Shown: piece by piece, positions 26,927 to 35,381 of the stretch | How positions within the stretch are numbered: the stretch's first letter is position 1 | How the letters are laid out: each line of letters begins with the position of its first letter | NCBI RefSeq assembly: GCF_027111295.1 | Contig: NZ_CP114287.1 | Coordinates: 2,418,001 to 2,482,000 of the forward strand | Source of the DNA: Flavobacterium gelatinilyticum | Lineage (GTDB): Bacteria > Bacteroidota > Bacteroidia > Flavobacteriales > Flavobacteriaceae | Direction: 5' to 3' | DNA length: 64,000 bases | Made by a program: the position numbers and the translations under genes | Notes under the pieces: generated by a model | Seen by the model: only the letters and a program-made list of their open reading frames with translations | Told to the model about the DNA's origin: nothing | Database searches by the model: none

Positions 26927-28012
26927 TTAGCTTACTACGCCTTTTTTCAGTTCTTGTTCAAGACTTTGTAAACCTGCGTCAAGCTGTCTTCTGGTTTCTG
27001 TACCCTGCTCGTGTATTTGTTTTACTTCTGTCAGTGTATCAATCAAAGATTTTGTTGTCATTTTTAGTGTTTCAAGAGAAACGATTGTGTTTTCGTTTTC
27101 TTTGGCTACTTCGATACTGTTTTGTTTCAGCATTTCGGCATTTTTCTGCAAAATAGTATTGGTAGTTTCTGATACTTTTCTTTGTACTTCGATATTCTGT
27201 TTTTGTCTCTGCAATGCAACGGCAAGCGTCAGCTGGTTTTTCCAAACTGGCAGTGTTGTAGTCAGGATAGACTGTGCTTTTTCGGCAATCGACGTGTTGT
27301 TGTTCTGCACCACTCTAATTTGAGCCAGAGACTGAAGCATAATAAAACGCACGATTTTCATATCAGCAAGACGTTTGTCTAAACGATTAATGAAAGTTCT
27401 TTTATCAGAAATCTGATAATCCTGATATTGTGCGCTGTTTCCTTCCATTACAGCAAGTTCTTCGTTTAATTCCTTAAAACGAATTTGCCCTGCAATAATG
27501 TGTTTTTCCATTTCTTTGATCAGATTCACGTTTCCGTCAAACATAGTCTGAAGGGCGCTGTTATCTTTTACAGAATTGATCATTCCGGCTTTTACCTTAT
27601 TGCTGATTTTATCAATGTTTACAGTAATTTTATCGTATTCCTGAAACAGTTTTTTAACATCGATAATAAATTTATTCAGCAATGGAATTTTTGAAACAAA
27701 TCGTTTAAAAGGTCCCTGATCCAGCTGATCAACATCAACATAATTTAGTTCTGTTAATAAATCATTGATCAAACCTCCTACTTCACCTGAATTATAAGTT
27801 CTTACGTTTGTTAAGAAATTATCACTTTGTTTGGCAATAGAATTTTGAATTTCAGCGCCATAATTCAGTATCGAATTGGCATCGTTCTCGTTTAACTGAT
27901 TTGATATAGATTTGTAATTATTTACATCTGCTTCTGTAACAACAGCTAAATTTACATTTCCGTCTTTATCAATTAAGGCTGTATTCTCCTGAGTAACTAA
28001 TTGATTTTCCAT
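26927..28012 (-). CDS. TelA-like toxic anion resistance protein
   Basis: This 361-residue helical protein matches the TelA (toxic anion resistance) family: the N-terminal LNENDANSILNYGAEIQNSIAKQSDNFL, then VGGLINDLLTELNYVDVDQL and FKRFVSKIPLLNKF, then long coiled helices with LAVMEGNSAQYQDYQISDKRTFINRLDKRL and LTTTLPVWKNQLTLAVALQRQ. TelA proteins accompany Ter systems and confer tellurite or stress tolerance by an unknown mechanism. The gene is 4 nt from the upstream TerD gene and clearly in the operon. Confidence 0.9.
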   Translation of the reverse strand: MENQLVTQENTALIDKDGNVNLAVVTEADVNNYKSISNQLNENDANSILNYGAEIQNSIAKQSDNFLTNVRTYNSGEVGGLINDLLTELNYVDVDQLDQGPFKRFVSKIPLLNKFIIDVKKLFQEYDKITVNIDKISNKVKAGMINSVKDNSALQTMFDGNVNLIKEMEKHIIAGQIRFKELNEELAVMEGNSAQYQDYQISDKRTFINRLDKRLADMKIVRFIMLQSLAQIRVVQNNNTSIAEKAQSILTTTLPVWKNQLTLAVALQRQKQNIEVQRKVSETTNTILQKNAEMLKQNSIEVAKENENTIVSLETLKMTTKSLIDTLTEVKQIHEQGTETRRQLDAGLQSLEQELKKGVVS

Positions 28013-28016
28013 GATC

Positions 28017-28625
28017 TTATAAGTGATTCTGTTGAATTGTAACGATTGTCTGTTCTAGTTTTTTATCGCTTGTAGGCACTCCTACTGCGTTGAATTTCCA
28101 TTCGTCGTTTCTTTTGTAGAAAACGCCTAATACCATCGAAACGTTTCCTGCAAAAGAAGCATCGTTTGCGATATCATAACGGGCAAATTCCTGACTTACT
28201 CTTGTTGGCGTTCCTTCGTATATTCTGATAGAAGCAAAAGGAATATCTTTAAAATCCTGGCCTCTAAAACTGTTTATAAAAAATGCAACATAACTTGCAG
28301 AAGGCGTTAATTGAGAAAAATCTAAAGTAATAACTTCATTATCAAGTCCGTCGTCGCCATTTAAATCTCCTGTTAAATCATCTCCGCTGTGTTTGATAGC
28401 GCGGTCGTTTGAAATTAATTTTCTAAAGTTTACGGAGTCAATATGTGTTTTTTTCTCATCGTAAACTGCACAGCTTGCATCTAAATCTACAGGTTCTTTT
28501 TTGGTGCCAAAAAATCCTTTTTTCTCGATTGCTCCCCAGTTTACTCCTACGCAGATGTTTACCAGTTTTGAACCGTTGCTTTTTTCAAGATTTATACGTT
28601 GTCCTTTTTCTAAATTAATTGCCAT
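28017..28625 (-). CDS. TerD-family protein, long form (202 aa)
   Basis: It has MAINLEKGQRINLEKS, GVNWGAIEKKGFFGTKK, VDLDASCAVYD, and the calcium-binding GDDLTGDLNGDDGLDNEVITLDF. Like the 24685-25344 protein it belongs to the subgroup with the NWGAI signature and an inserted loop, and ends KRNDEWKFNAVGVP. It starts 3 nt after the stop of the canonical TerD gene at 28629-29183. Confidence 0.92.
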   Translation of the reverse strand: MAINLEKGQRINLEKSNGSKLVNICVGVNWGAIEKKGFFGTKKEPVDLDASCAVYDEKKTHIDSVNFRKLISNDRAIKHSGDDLTGDLNGDDGLDNEVITLDFSQLTPSASYVAFFINSFRGQDFKDIPFASIRIYEGTPTRVSQEFARYDIANDASFAGNVSMVLGVFYKRNDEWKFNAVGVPTSDKKLEQTIVTIQQNHL

Positions 28626-28628
28626 ATC

Positions 28629-29183
28629 TTAGTTATATTTATTTAAGTAATCCTGTAATCCGCCTTTCATTCCAACACCCATTGCTTCAAATTTCCATTG
28701 TCCGTCTTTGTTGTAAATTCTTCCAAATTCAACTGCTGTTTCAATAGAGAAATCTTCTTCAAGTTCGTATTTCACCATTTCTGTATTATTAGAATCATCT
28801 ACAATACGAATGAATGAATTGCGCACCTGCCCAAAATTTTGTCTTCTGCTTTCGGCATCGTGAATGGTAACCACGATACAGATTTCTTTTACGGCAGAAT
28901 TGATTTTAGTCAGGTCTATTTTGATTTGCTCGTCGTCTCCGTCGCCATCTCCCGTAAGGTTATCTCCTGTATGAATAACTGATTCATCCGGAGCTTTTAG
29001 ATTATTGTAAAAAATAAAATGATCGTCAGATAATATTTTCCCATTAGCTCCAACAATAAAAGCCGAAGCGTCAAGGTCAAAACTAGAACCTGTACTGCTG
29101 TTGTTTGTATCCCACCCTAAACCAATTGTAAATTTGGGTGCATTTATATTTTCTCTTTGTCCTTTCTGCAAATTAATAGCCAT
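28629..29183 (-). CDS. terD: TerD-family protein, canonical form (184 aa)
   Basis: The 184-residue canonical TerD has MAINLQKGQR, GLGWD, FDLDASAFIVG, FYNNLKAPD, the calcium loop GDNLTGDGDGDDEQIKIDL, GQVRNSFIRI and the end GMKGGLQDYLNKYN. It is nearly collinear with the 25365-25916 protein, and both are followed directly by a long-form TerD gene. The gap to the phosphoribosyltransferase gene upstream is 3 nt. Confidence 0.93.
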   Translation of the reverse strand: MAINLQKGQRENINAPKFTIGLGWDTNNSSTGSSFDLDASAFIVGANGKILSDDHFIFYNNLKAPDESVIHTGDNLTGDGDGDDEQIKIDLTKINSAVKEICIVVTIHDAESRRQNFGQVRNSFIRIVDDSNNTEMVKYELEEDFSIETAVEFGRIYNKDGQWKFEAMGVGMKGGLQDYLNKYN

Positions 29184-29186
29184 AAT

Positions 29187-29993
29187 CTAATCTATTTTTA
29201 TTACGTTAATATTGTTTTTATATTCTAAAATCTGATGGTAGTTGTTACTAATCGCCAGATGAAATAATTCGTTGCTTTTTTTTCTTGAAATGTTCGAAAT
29301 CAGATACGCGAATTGTTTATCATCCATACTCAGGATAAATTTTACAATTCTGGTATTGTATTGAAAATCTTCGCTGTTAACAATCGAAATAATATCTTCT
29401 ACGTTTTTAACGGCGAAATAATTATAATGATTTTCGATTTTTGGGTGAACCTCTTTGTTTGTCAGTTCGGCATAATACACAAAAACAAAATCACCCTGAA
29501 CATCGTACTGGTTCAGGATTTTGTTTACGGTATGTTCATGGCTTCCGGTTATTTTAATATCGTCTACAAAAATGCACAGCTTCCCTTCGATAAAATTACG
29601 ATCAATGTAATAGGTATCGTTTGAGATTAGTTTTACCCTTTGCTCAAAATCGAGATTGCCGTAATCTGTTACATAAGTCTGGTTTCTGTAAATTTTTGAT
29701 TCGATACAGGCTTTTTTACCGTTTTTAAATAAAAAGCCGTTGAGTTCTTTTTTAAAATAATAGCATAAAAAATTGGAAGCCGTAGGAATAGACAAATACG
29801 GACTTGGGAGAATTACAATGTCTTTATCTGACAATACTAAATCTCCGTATTCTTCTATAAATCCGTCAAAAAGATCCTCAGCAAATTTCTCTGCATAGAA
29901 TTTGTCGCCAAATTTAAACCGGCTGTATTCTGCTTCTTTAAAAGGACAAATATCCTGATCTGTGATTTTATGTAAGCTGTAACTTTTATTCAC
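29187..29993 (-). CDS. Ter-associated phosphoribosyltransferase
   Basis: This 268-residue protein has the PRPP-binding motif IFVDDIKITGSHEHT (about residues 136-150), which defines type I phosphoribosyltransferases, and an upstream beta-strand region VILPSPYLSIPTASNFLCYYF. The C-terminal 60 residues are helical and extra to the core. Ter systems often carry a biosynthetic module with phosphoribosyltransferase and HAD enzymes thought to make a nucleoside-like metabolite; here it is adjacent to the HAD gene (2-nt gap). The base or acceptor substrate cannot be read from the sequence. Confidence 0.82.
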   Translation of the reverse strand: MNKSYSLHKITDQDICPFKEAEYSRFKFGDKFYAEKFAEDLFDGFIEEYGDLVLSDKDIVILPSPYLSIPTASNFLCYYFKKELNGFLFKNGKKACIESKIYRNQTYVTDYGNLDFEQRVKLISNDTYYIDRNFIEGKLCIFVDDIKITGSHEHTVNKILNQYDVQGDFVFVYYAELTNKEVHPKIENHYNYFAVKNVEDIISIVNSEDFQYNTRIVKFILSMDDKQFAYLISNISRKKSNELFHLAISNNYHQILEYKNNINVIKID

Positions 29994-29995
29994 TT

Positions 29996-30661
29996 TTATA
30001 TTTTTAGAAGGTGTGCATTAAAACCAAATTGTATCGCTCCGTTGTAATCAGCGATACTATTGTCGCCAATATGCAGTACCTCTTTTTTTTCTATTTTTTT
30101 ATATTTACTTATTTCATCGAGTACAAGCTGAAAAATAGCTGCACTTGGTTTTGAAAACCCGGCTTCATCAGAATAAATCTGAAATTTGAAATAATCTGAC
30201 AGTTCATAATATTCGAGCAGTTTTCTTAAAGCCGCTCCTTTTATAAATGCCGTATTACTCAAAATACTTATCGATTTGTCCTGATTTGTAATTTCCTGAA
30301 ACATTTTTTTTATATCGGGAAAAATCAAAACTGGCTTGTATTCTAAAAACAATTCCTCTGTATGTCCGTAAAACTGAAACAGACGATCTGTGTCATTTTT
30401 AACAATATCAACGTCCAAAGCGCTTAAAATTAGGTAATAAATTTCGTATGTGTCTATATTTAATCCTGTTTTTTCGTTAATATTATTACACAAAACATCA
30501 AAATAGCGCACAATCTCATTTACTTTTTCGATTGGATGTTCAATTTCAAAAAAATCCCTGAACAATGCATTTCTTTTCTGCTTAAATTCAGGGGATGATT
30601 TTATTAATGTAAGCCATAAATCAAAAGACAGATGGCTGTAATTTTCATAGTTTATTTTCAA
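29996..30661 (-). CDS. Ter-associated HAD-superfamily hydrolase
   Basis: This 221-residue HAD protein has motif I SFDLWLTLI (Asp in the FDLW context, residues about 12-20), motif II ISILSNTAF, motif III lysine in GFSKPSAAIFQLVL and motif IV HIGDNSIADYNGA. The cap is of the helical C1 type, so a small phosphorylated metabolite is the likely substrate. It lies directly before the phosphoribosyltransferase gene and could remove phosphate from that enzyme's product or a precursor (inference). Confidence 0.85.
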   Translation of the reverse strand: MKINYENYSHLSFDLWLTLIKSSPEFKQKRNALFRDFFEIEHPIEKVNEIVRYFDVLCNNINEKTGLNIDTYEIYYLILSALDVDIVKNDTDRLFQFYGHTEELFLEYKPVLIFPDIKKMFQEITNQDKSISILSNTAFIKGAALRKLLEYYELSDYFKFQIYSDEAGFSKPSAAIFQLVLDEISKYKKIEKKEVLHIGDNSIADYNGAIQFGFNAHLLKI

Positions 30662-30741
30662 AAGTCTGTTTTTAAAATTTACAATAAAAACATTGGTTTA
30701 GTGACTAAAACCAAATGCACTGCAAAACTGAAATTTTATAA

Positions 30742-31317
30742 TTATTTAATGATTTCCCCTGAATAATATTTCTCAAGAAAAAATCCCAGATCAGCTTTAT
30801 AACCAATACCTGAAGCTTCGAATTTCCAGTTTCCATTTCGTTTGTACAATCTTCCAAACTCAACACCGGTTTCAATAGAAAAATCTTCTCCAAGTTCATA
30901 TTTGGCAATTTCCTGTCCGTTTGCATCATCGACAATTCGGATGTACGAATTTCTTACCTGTCCAAAATTTTGTTTTCTGCGTTCAAAATCTTCAATAGTA
31001 ACCACAAAAAGAACTTCTTCAACAGCAGGATCAATTTTGCTTAAATCAACTTTTATTGCTTCATCGTCATCGCCGTCACTGTTTCCTCCTGTCGGGTCGT
31101 CTCCGGTATGAATTAATGCACCGTCCGGAGATGATAAATTATTATAAAAAACAAAGTAACTTTCACCTAAAAGCTTTCGGTCTGAATTGATCATAATTGC
31201 CGAAGCATCTAAGTCAAAATCATGTCCTGTGCCTTCATTTGGGTCCCAGCCTAAACCAACAGTTATATTAGACAGTCCAATATCGATCCTTTGTCCTTTT
31301 TGTAAATTTATTGCCAT
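30742..31317 (-). CDS. terD: TerD-family protein, first gene of the Ter block (191 aa)
   Basis: It has MAINLQKGQRIDIGLSN, GLGWDPNEGTGHDFDLDASAIMI and a variant calcium loop GDDPTGGNSDGDDDEAIKVDL, then GQVRNSYIRI, FSIETGVEFGRLYKR. The end differs from the others (KADLGFFLEKYYSGEIIK instead of the KGGLQDYLNKYN type). It is more diverged from the other canonical copies than they are from each other. As the first gene it should lie nearest the promoter; I see only a weak TATTATTG (7 of 8) at 31348-31355 upstream. Confidence 0.92.
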   Translation of the reverse strand: MAINLQKGQRIDIGLSNITVGLGWDPNEGTGHDFDLDASAIMINSDRKLLGESYFVFYNNLSSPDGALIHTGDDPTGGNSDGDDDEAIKVDLSKIDPAVEEVLFVVTIEDFERRKQNFGQVRNSYIRIVDDANGQEIAKYELGEDFSIETGVEFGRLYKRNGNWKFEASGIGYKADLGFFLEKYYSGEIIK

Positions 31318-31658
31318 TATACTATTTATTTAAAATTTTAACCTATACAATAATACAAAAAAGCCGACCTTAAAAAATGCGGGATCGCGTAAAAAGAGAA
31401 ATACTTATTAACAAAATCAATAATTATCTTATTAAATTAAAATGATTTCAGTATTTTATAGTGAAGCTGTTCAACGACAAAGGACTACAAATTTTATGGC
31501 TTCAAAAACGCAAAAGAGATCACTGATTTGAGCAGAAAAGACAAACTTTATCACTATATTTACAGCCTCTTTTAAATGATCAAAACCGGCATTACGAGCT
31601 GTAAATTCAGACACTTTTACTAAAGGGTTCGTAATACTGCAAAACACATCTAATACAA
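31318..31658. other. 341-nt intergenic region upstream of the Ter block and DUF983 gene
   Basis: Divergent control region. On the minus strand TATTATTG at 31348-31355 is a one-mismatch match to TAnnTTTG about 35 nt before the first terD start; no TTG box is at the proper distance. A 29-codon ORF (31442-31531, +) is present but has no supporting signal. No terminator or clear operator was seen. Confidence 0.35.
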
Positions 31659-32042
31659 ATGTTTAAAAAAGGATCCAAAATCAATAGTATCTTTACAGGA
31701 AGCTGTCCAAAATGCCAAAAAGAAAGCATGTATGAAGACAAAAATCCGCTTCATTTAGCCAAAGTTCTCAAAATGAATGATCACTGCAGCCACTGCGGAT
31801 TAAAATATCAAATAGAGCCCTCATTTTTTTATGGGGCAATGTATGTGAGTTACGGGTTGAATGTTGCAGTAGGAATTGCTGCCTTTATCGTATCATTTGT
31901 ATTTTTTGGATCTACAATAGAAGAATCTTTTATTGCAATCGTGATTACCTTAATTCTTTTGTTTCCGTTTGTACTTCGTCTTTCTAGAAATTTATACATT
32001 AATATGTTTATTTCTTACGATCCAAAGGTCGGCCAGAAGTAA
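31659..32042 (+). CDS. DUF983 family membrane protein with zinc-ribbon-like N-terminus
   Basis: This 127-residue protein begins with two Cys pairs (CPKC at about residues 18-21 and CSHCG at about 43-46) followed by two hydrophobic segments (VSYGLNVAVGIAAFIVSFVFF and IVITLILLFPFVL). This is the layout of DUF983, a small bacterial membrane family of unknown function. The last 35 nt overlap the convergent oxidoreductase gene. Confidence 0.85.
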   Translation: MFKKGSKINSIFTGSCPKCQKESMYEDKNPLHLAKVLKMNDHCSHCGLKYQIEPSFFYGAMYVSYGLNVAVGIAAFIVSFVFFGSTIEESFIAIVITLILLFPFVLRLSRNLYINMFISYDPKVGQK

Positions 32043-33096
32043 TAGATTTCAAATATCTTTTGTGAAAACGTCTAATATCGGCCTCGCGGTCGACGGGCAT
32101 TCCTTTTTCGATATGATCAAATAATGCTTGTGCCATAGCCGGTCCAAGCATAACGCCTCTTGTTCCTAAACCGTTAAGCAGATGTATGGATTTATATTCT
32201 TCATGAGTTCCAATAAGCGGTCTTCTGTCTGCAACAGTAGGACGAACCCCTCCAAAATGTTTCACGATCTCAAAATCACAGGTTATAATTTCTTTGATAC
32301 GGGCCAAAAGTTCCTGTTTTCCTTCTTCTGTAGGATCATCTGTTTTGTCATGCCAGTTGTAGGTAGCACCAACCTTAAATAAATCATCTCCTATTGGCAG
32401 AATAAATACACTTGTATTTACAACCACATCAAGATTTAAATCCGGGGCTTTGATAACAAACAATTCGCCTTTTGTGCCATCTAAAGGCAGATACTTAAAA
32501 AAGGGATTTTTAAGCATTCCGAATCCTTCTGCAAAAATGATATTTTTTACCTGAATATCCTTATACTTAACACCGGACTCAAGAAACTCAATCGCATCGT
32601 AATCAAAAGTTTCTTCGCGTAATAAATTATTTTCGAGCAGGTATTCTTTATAGGTATCTAAAAGTAATGCCAAATCAACATAACCGGTATTTAAAACTTC
32701 TCCGTAATCGTGCGGCGAGTCGATGCTGTTAAACTTTCGGGTAATTAATTTTGTAGATAAAAAAGGTGCTAAATTTATTTTATCTGAAGCAGCAAACCAG
32801 TTATTTTGTTCTTCGATAGAAAAGAACTTTCTAAGAACAGGCATTCTGAAATTGAATTTTTCCTGTAATTTATCCTCAACCCGATCATAAAATTCTTTCA
32901 TCAGAACCAAGTGTTCCTGCGCATTCCAAACCTCACTAAAACGCTTTAAAATAACCGGATTATACAAACCTCCCGCCACTCTCGATGAGTGTTGTGACTT
33001 ATCATCAATCACTAAAATTGTTTTGTTGTTTTTAAGAGCGACTTCGGAAAATGAAATTCCGGCTAATCCGGATCCGATGATTAAATAATCAAGCAT
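32008..33096 (-). CDS. FAD-dependent oxidoreductase (DAO family)
   Basis: The 362-residue protein opens with the FAD-binding Rossmann motif YLIIGSGLAGISF and continues with the DAO-type GGLYNPVILKRF and a C-terminal GVRPTVADRRPLIG and LNGLGTRGVMLGPAMAQ. These are features of glycine/D-amino-acid oxidase-like flavoproteins. It lies downstream of gldO on the same strand with a terminator between, so it is a separate unit. The substrate is unknown. Its 3' end overlaps the DUF983 gene by 35 nt. Confidence 0.88.
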   Translation of the reverse strand: MLDYLIIGSGLAGISFSEVALKNNKTILVIDDKSQHSSRVAGGLYNPVILKRFSEVWNAQEHLVLMKEFYDRVEDKLQEKFNFRMPVLRKFFSIEEQNNWFAASDKINLAPFLSTKLITRKFNSIDSPHDYGEVLNTGYVDLALLLDTYKEYLLENNLLREETFDYDAIEFLESGVKYKDIQVKNIIFAEGFGMLKNPFFKYLPLDGTKGELFVIKAPDLNLDVVVNTSVFILPIGDDLFKVGATYNWHDKTDDPTEEGKQELLARIKEIITCDFEIVKHFGGVRPTVADRRPLIGTHEEYKSIHLLNGLGTRGVMLGPAMAQALFDHIEKGMPVDREADIRRFHKRYLKSITSGRPLDRKK

Positions 33097-33114
33097 GATA
33101 TAATGTATAAAATA

Positions 33115-33150
33115 AAAAAACTCTGACTACAAAGGTAGTGAGAGTTTTTT
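33115..33150 (-). terminator. Terminator after gldO
   Basis: Stem AAAAAACTCTGACTAC / GTAGTGAGAGTTTTTT with a single G-G mismatch and a 4-nt AAAG loop, 20 nt after the gldO stop. It is nearly the same sequence as the terminator after gldN. Confidence 0.88.
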
Positions 33151-33169
33151 TTATAATAGGTCCAGAAGC

Positions 33170-34162
33170 CTAGTAATTCCACATATCTTCTTCGAAATTA
33201 CGAATCTTTTCTTTTACTCTTTCAGATTCCAGCAGCTGACTTTGAGCATTATCTTTCATGTAATCTTTAATCTCACGATCTCCATACATATTTTCTTCTT
33301 TGTAGATAATAGCGTTAAAGCGTCTTGAGTTTAAGATCTGATCAAATGAGATAGGAAGCGCAGAGTTTTTGTCATTAAAAGCTTTTGCTTCATGAAGTAC
33401 TTCCCGGGCATTGGGAAAGAAAACCCAGAACAATTCTATATAATCTTTTTCATCGCTGTTCATGGTATAAACGTCCGGAGTCACAGGACAAATTCCAAGC
33501 ATACGGTATTTTAATTCGCTCTGGCGTTTATCAAAATACCAGTAGCCTTTTACTTTATACTGAGACACATCGGCTGCTGTAAGATCTTGCTTTAAAATAT
33601 ACTCCGCAGGAACAGTTCTCGTAGGACCAACAGTTTCTTCGACATAATTTACTTTTTTATTTTTACCTGTACCGGTTACTACTTTTTTCTTTATAACACG
33701 TGATCTGAAATCATCCGGATATTGGTTAATGAGTTCACGACCTGCATCGGTAGTATCAACACGCGTTAAAGATCCCTGGATATCTTTTAATGATTTCTTG
33801 GTATTAAAGTAACTGTCTGTATACACCTCGGTTATCCTGCCTTGTCTGATGGCTTTTGTTAAAACATCATAAAGAGAGCGTCTGTCTGCACCAATATTAG
33901 ATGTATCTACCGGAAAATACAACGGAAAATTTATCTTCTCATCTAAATCAATAATTTCCCAAGTTGTTTTACCCATTAGTATATCCCTGTCATCTACATA
34001 ACCATAAGGTAATGGTTTATCGTCATCTGACATCATCTGGGCAACGGTTTTCAGTCCTATTTCCGAAGGTGTTTTTGCGTTAAGCAGATTGGATTGCGCA
34101 GTAGAAGCAAAAACTCCGGCAAAGGAAGCAATAGCTAGTAAAATCTTCTTCATTTTCATCAT
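33170..34162 (-). CDS. gldO: Gliding/T9SS ring protein GldO (GldN paralogue)
   Basis: This 330-residue periplasmic protein has a signal peptide (MKKILLAIASFAGVFASTAQS; ATGs at 34162, 34159 and 34153 are all possible). It is almost collinear with the neighbouring GldN: shared TWEIIDL, PLYFPVD, RVIKKKVVTGTGKNKKVNY-type segment and ICPVTPDVYTMNSD. GldK and GldN form the periplasmic ring of the type IX secretion system; in F. johnsoniae GldO is partly redundant with GldN. Transcription from the gldK promoter would have to pass the gldN terminator. Confidence 0.95.
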   Translation of the reverse strand: MMKMKKILLAIASFAGVFASTAQSNLLNAKTPSEIGLKTVAQMMSDDDKPLPYGYVDDRDILMGKTTWEIIDLDEKINFPLYFPVDTSNIGADRRSLYDVLTKAIRQGRITEVYTDSYFNTKKSLKDIQGSLTRVDTTDAGRELINQYPDDFRSRVIKKKVVTGTGKNKKVNYVEETVGPTRTVPAEYILKQDLTAADVSQYKVKGYWYFDKRQSELKYRMLGICPVTPDVYTMNSDEKDYIELFWVFFPNAREVLHEAKAFNDKNSALPISFDQILNSRRFNAIIYKEENMYGDREIKDYMKDNAQSQLLESERVKEKIRNFEEDMWNY

Positions 34163-34293
34163 GATAATAATTATAAGAAATTAAACGTAAGTTATTATTA
34201 AATATTGTTTTATTTTTCTTACATGAATAAAATAAAGTATAAATCTCTATTGGCTTTAAAAAAAATTAGTCGGTTGTGAATTATCCATATAAA

Positions 34294-34327
34294 AAAAACT
34301 CTTACTACAAATGTAGTAAGAGTTTTT
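34294..34327 (-). terminator. Terminator between gldN and gldO
   Basis: Perfect 15-bp stem AAAAACTCTTACTAC / GTAGTAAGAGTTTTT with an AAAT loop, 20 nt after the gldN stop. It should reduce or block read-through from gldN into gldO. Confidence 0.9.
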
Positions 34328-34346
34328 CTTGTTCTGTATCAAATAC

Positions 34347-35336
34347 TTAGTAATTCCACATATCTTGTTCGAAGTTACGAATCTTTTCTTTTACTCTTTC
34401 AGATTCTAATAACTGATTTTGTGCGTTATCTTTCATGTAATCTTTGATCTCACGATCTCCGTACAAGTTTTCTTCTTTGTAGACAACAGCATTAAAACGT
34501 CTTGAATTTAAAATCTGATCGAATGAAATAGGAAGAGCAGAATTGCTGTCGTTAAAAGCTTTCGCTTCATGCAGCGCTTCACGAGCATTTGGGAAGAAAA
34601 CCCAGAATAATTCGATATAATCCTTTTCGTCACTGTTCATTGTATAAACGTCCGGAGTTACAGGGCAGATTCCTAATAAACGATATTTTAACTCACTCTG
34701 ACGTTTGTCAAAATACCAGTATCCTTTAATCTTATACTGAGCCACGTCTGCCGAAGTAAGATCTTGTTTTAAGATATACTCAGCCGGAACTGTTCTTGAT
34801 GGTCCTACTGTTTCCTCAACGTAGTTTACTTTTTTGTTTTTACCAGTTCCTGTAACTACTTTTTTCTTCAATACACGTGATTTGTAGTCATCAGGGTATT
34901 GGTTGATAAGCTCTCTACCAGCATCTGTTGTATCAATACGAGATAATGATCCTTCGATGTCTTTCATAGATTTTTTAGTATTGAAATAGCTGTCAGCGTA
35001 AATTTCAGTTATTTTACCCTTCTTAACAGCTTTCGTCAGGACTTCATAAAGAGAACGTCTGTCTGTACCAATATTAGCTGTATCTATAGGAAAGTATAAT
35101 GGAAAGTTGATTTTTTCATTCAAATCAATAATTTCCCATGTTGTTTTTCCCATCAAAATATCTCTATCGTCTACATAGCCATAAGCTAATGGCTTATCGT
35201 TATCTGAGATAAGCTGCGCAGGAGTTTTAAGTCCTATTTGAGCAGGTGTTTTCGCATTTAGCAAATTTGATTGCGCATTAGAAGCAAAACCTCCAGCGAT
35301 AGTAACAACAGCTATTAAAAAATTTCTTACTTTCAT
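34347..35336 (-). CDS. gldN: Gliding/T9SS ring protein GldN
   Basis: This 329-residue protein has a signal peptide (MKVRNFLIAVVTIAGGFASNAQS) and the GldN-family body (NAKTPAQIGLKTPAQL, YGYVDDRDILMGKTTWEIIDL, ELFWVFFPNAREALHEAKAF). With lipoprotein GldK it builds the large ring under the outer membrane needed for T9SS secretion and gliding. It lies 45 nt after gldM in the gldKLMN order and ends at a strong terminator. Confidence 0.96.
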   Translation of the reverse strand: MKVRNFLIAVVTIAGGFASNAQSNLLNAKTPAQIGLKTPAQLISDNDKPLAYGYVDDRDILMGKTTWEIIDLNEKINFPLYFPIDTANIGTDRRSLYEVLTKAVKKGKITEIYADSYFNTKKSMKDIEGSLSRIDTTDAGRELINQYPDDYKSRVLKKKVVTGTGKNKKVNYVEETVGPSRTVPAEYILKQDLTSADVAQYKIKGYWYFDKRQSELKYRLLGICPVTPDVYTMNSDEKDYIELFWVFFPNAREALHEAKAFNDSNSALPISFDQILNSRRFNAVVYKEENLYGDREIKDYMKDNAQNQLLESERVKEKIRNFEQDMWNY

Positions 35337-35381
35337 CGTGGTATCGTTATAAGATATTGAGTGTAGTTTTAAACTACTTTA

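Noticed and set aside
30705..30935. A 76-codon ORF overlapping the first terD gene
   Set aside because: It is out of frame with, and inside, a clear TerD gene.
33170..34162. gldO as a decayed copy of gldN
   Set aside because: The reading frame is complete, with signal peptide and all conserved segments, so it is an intact paralogue.
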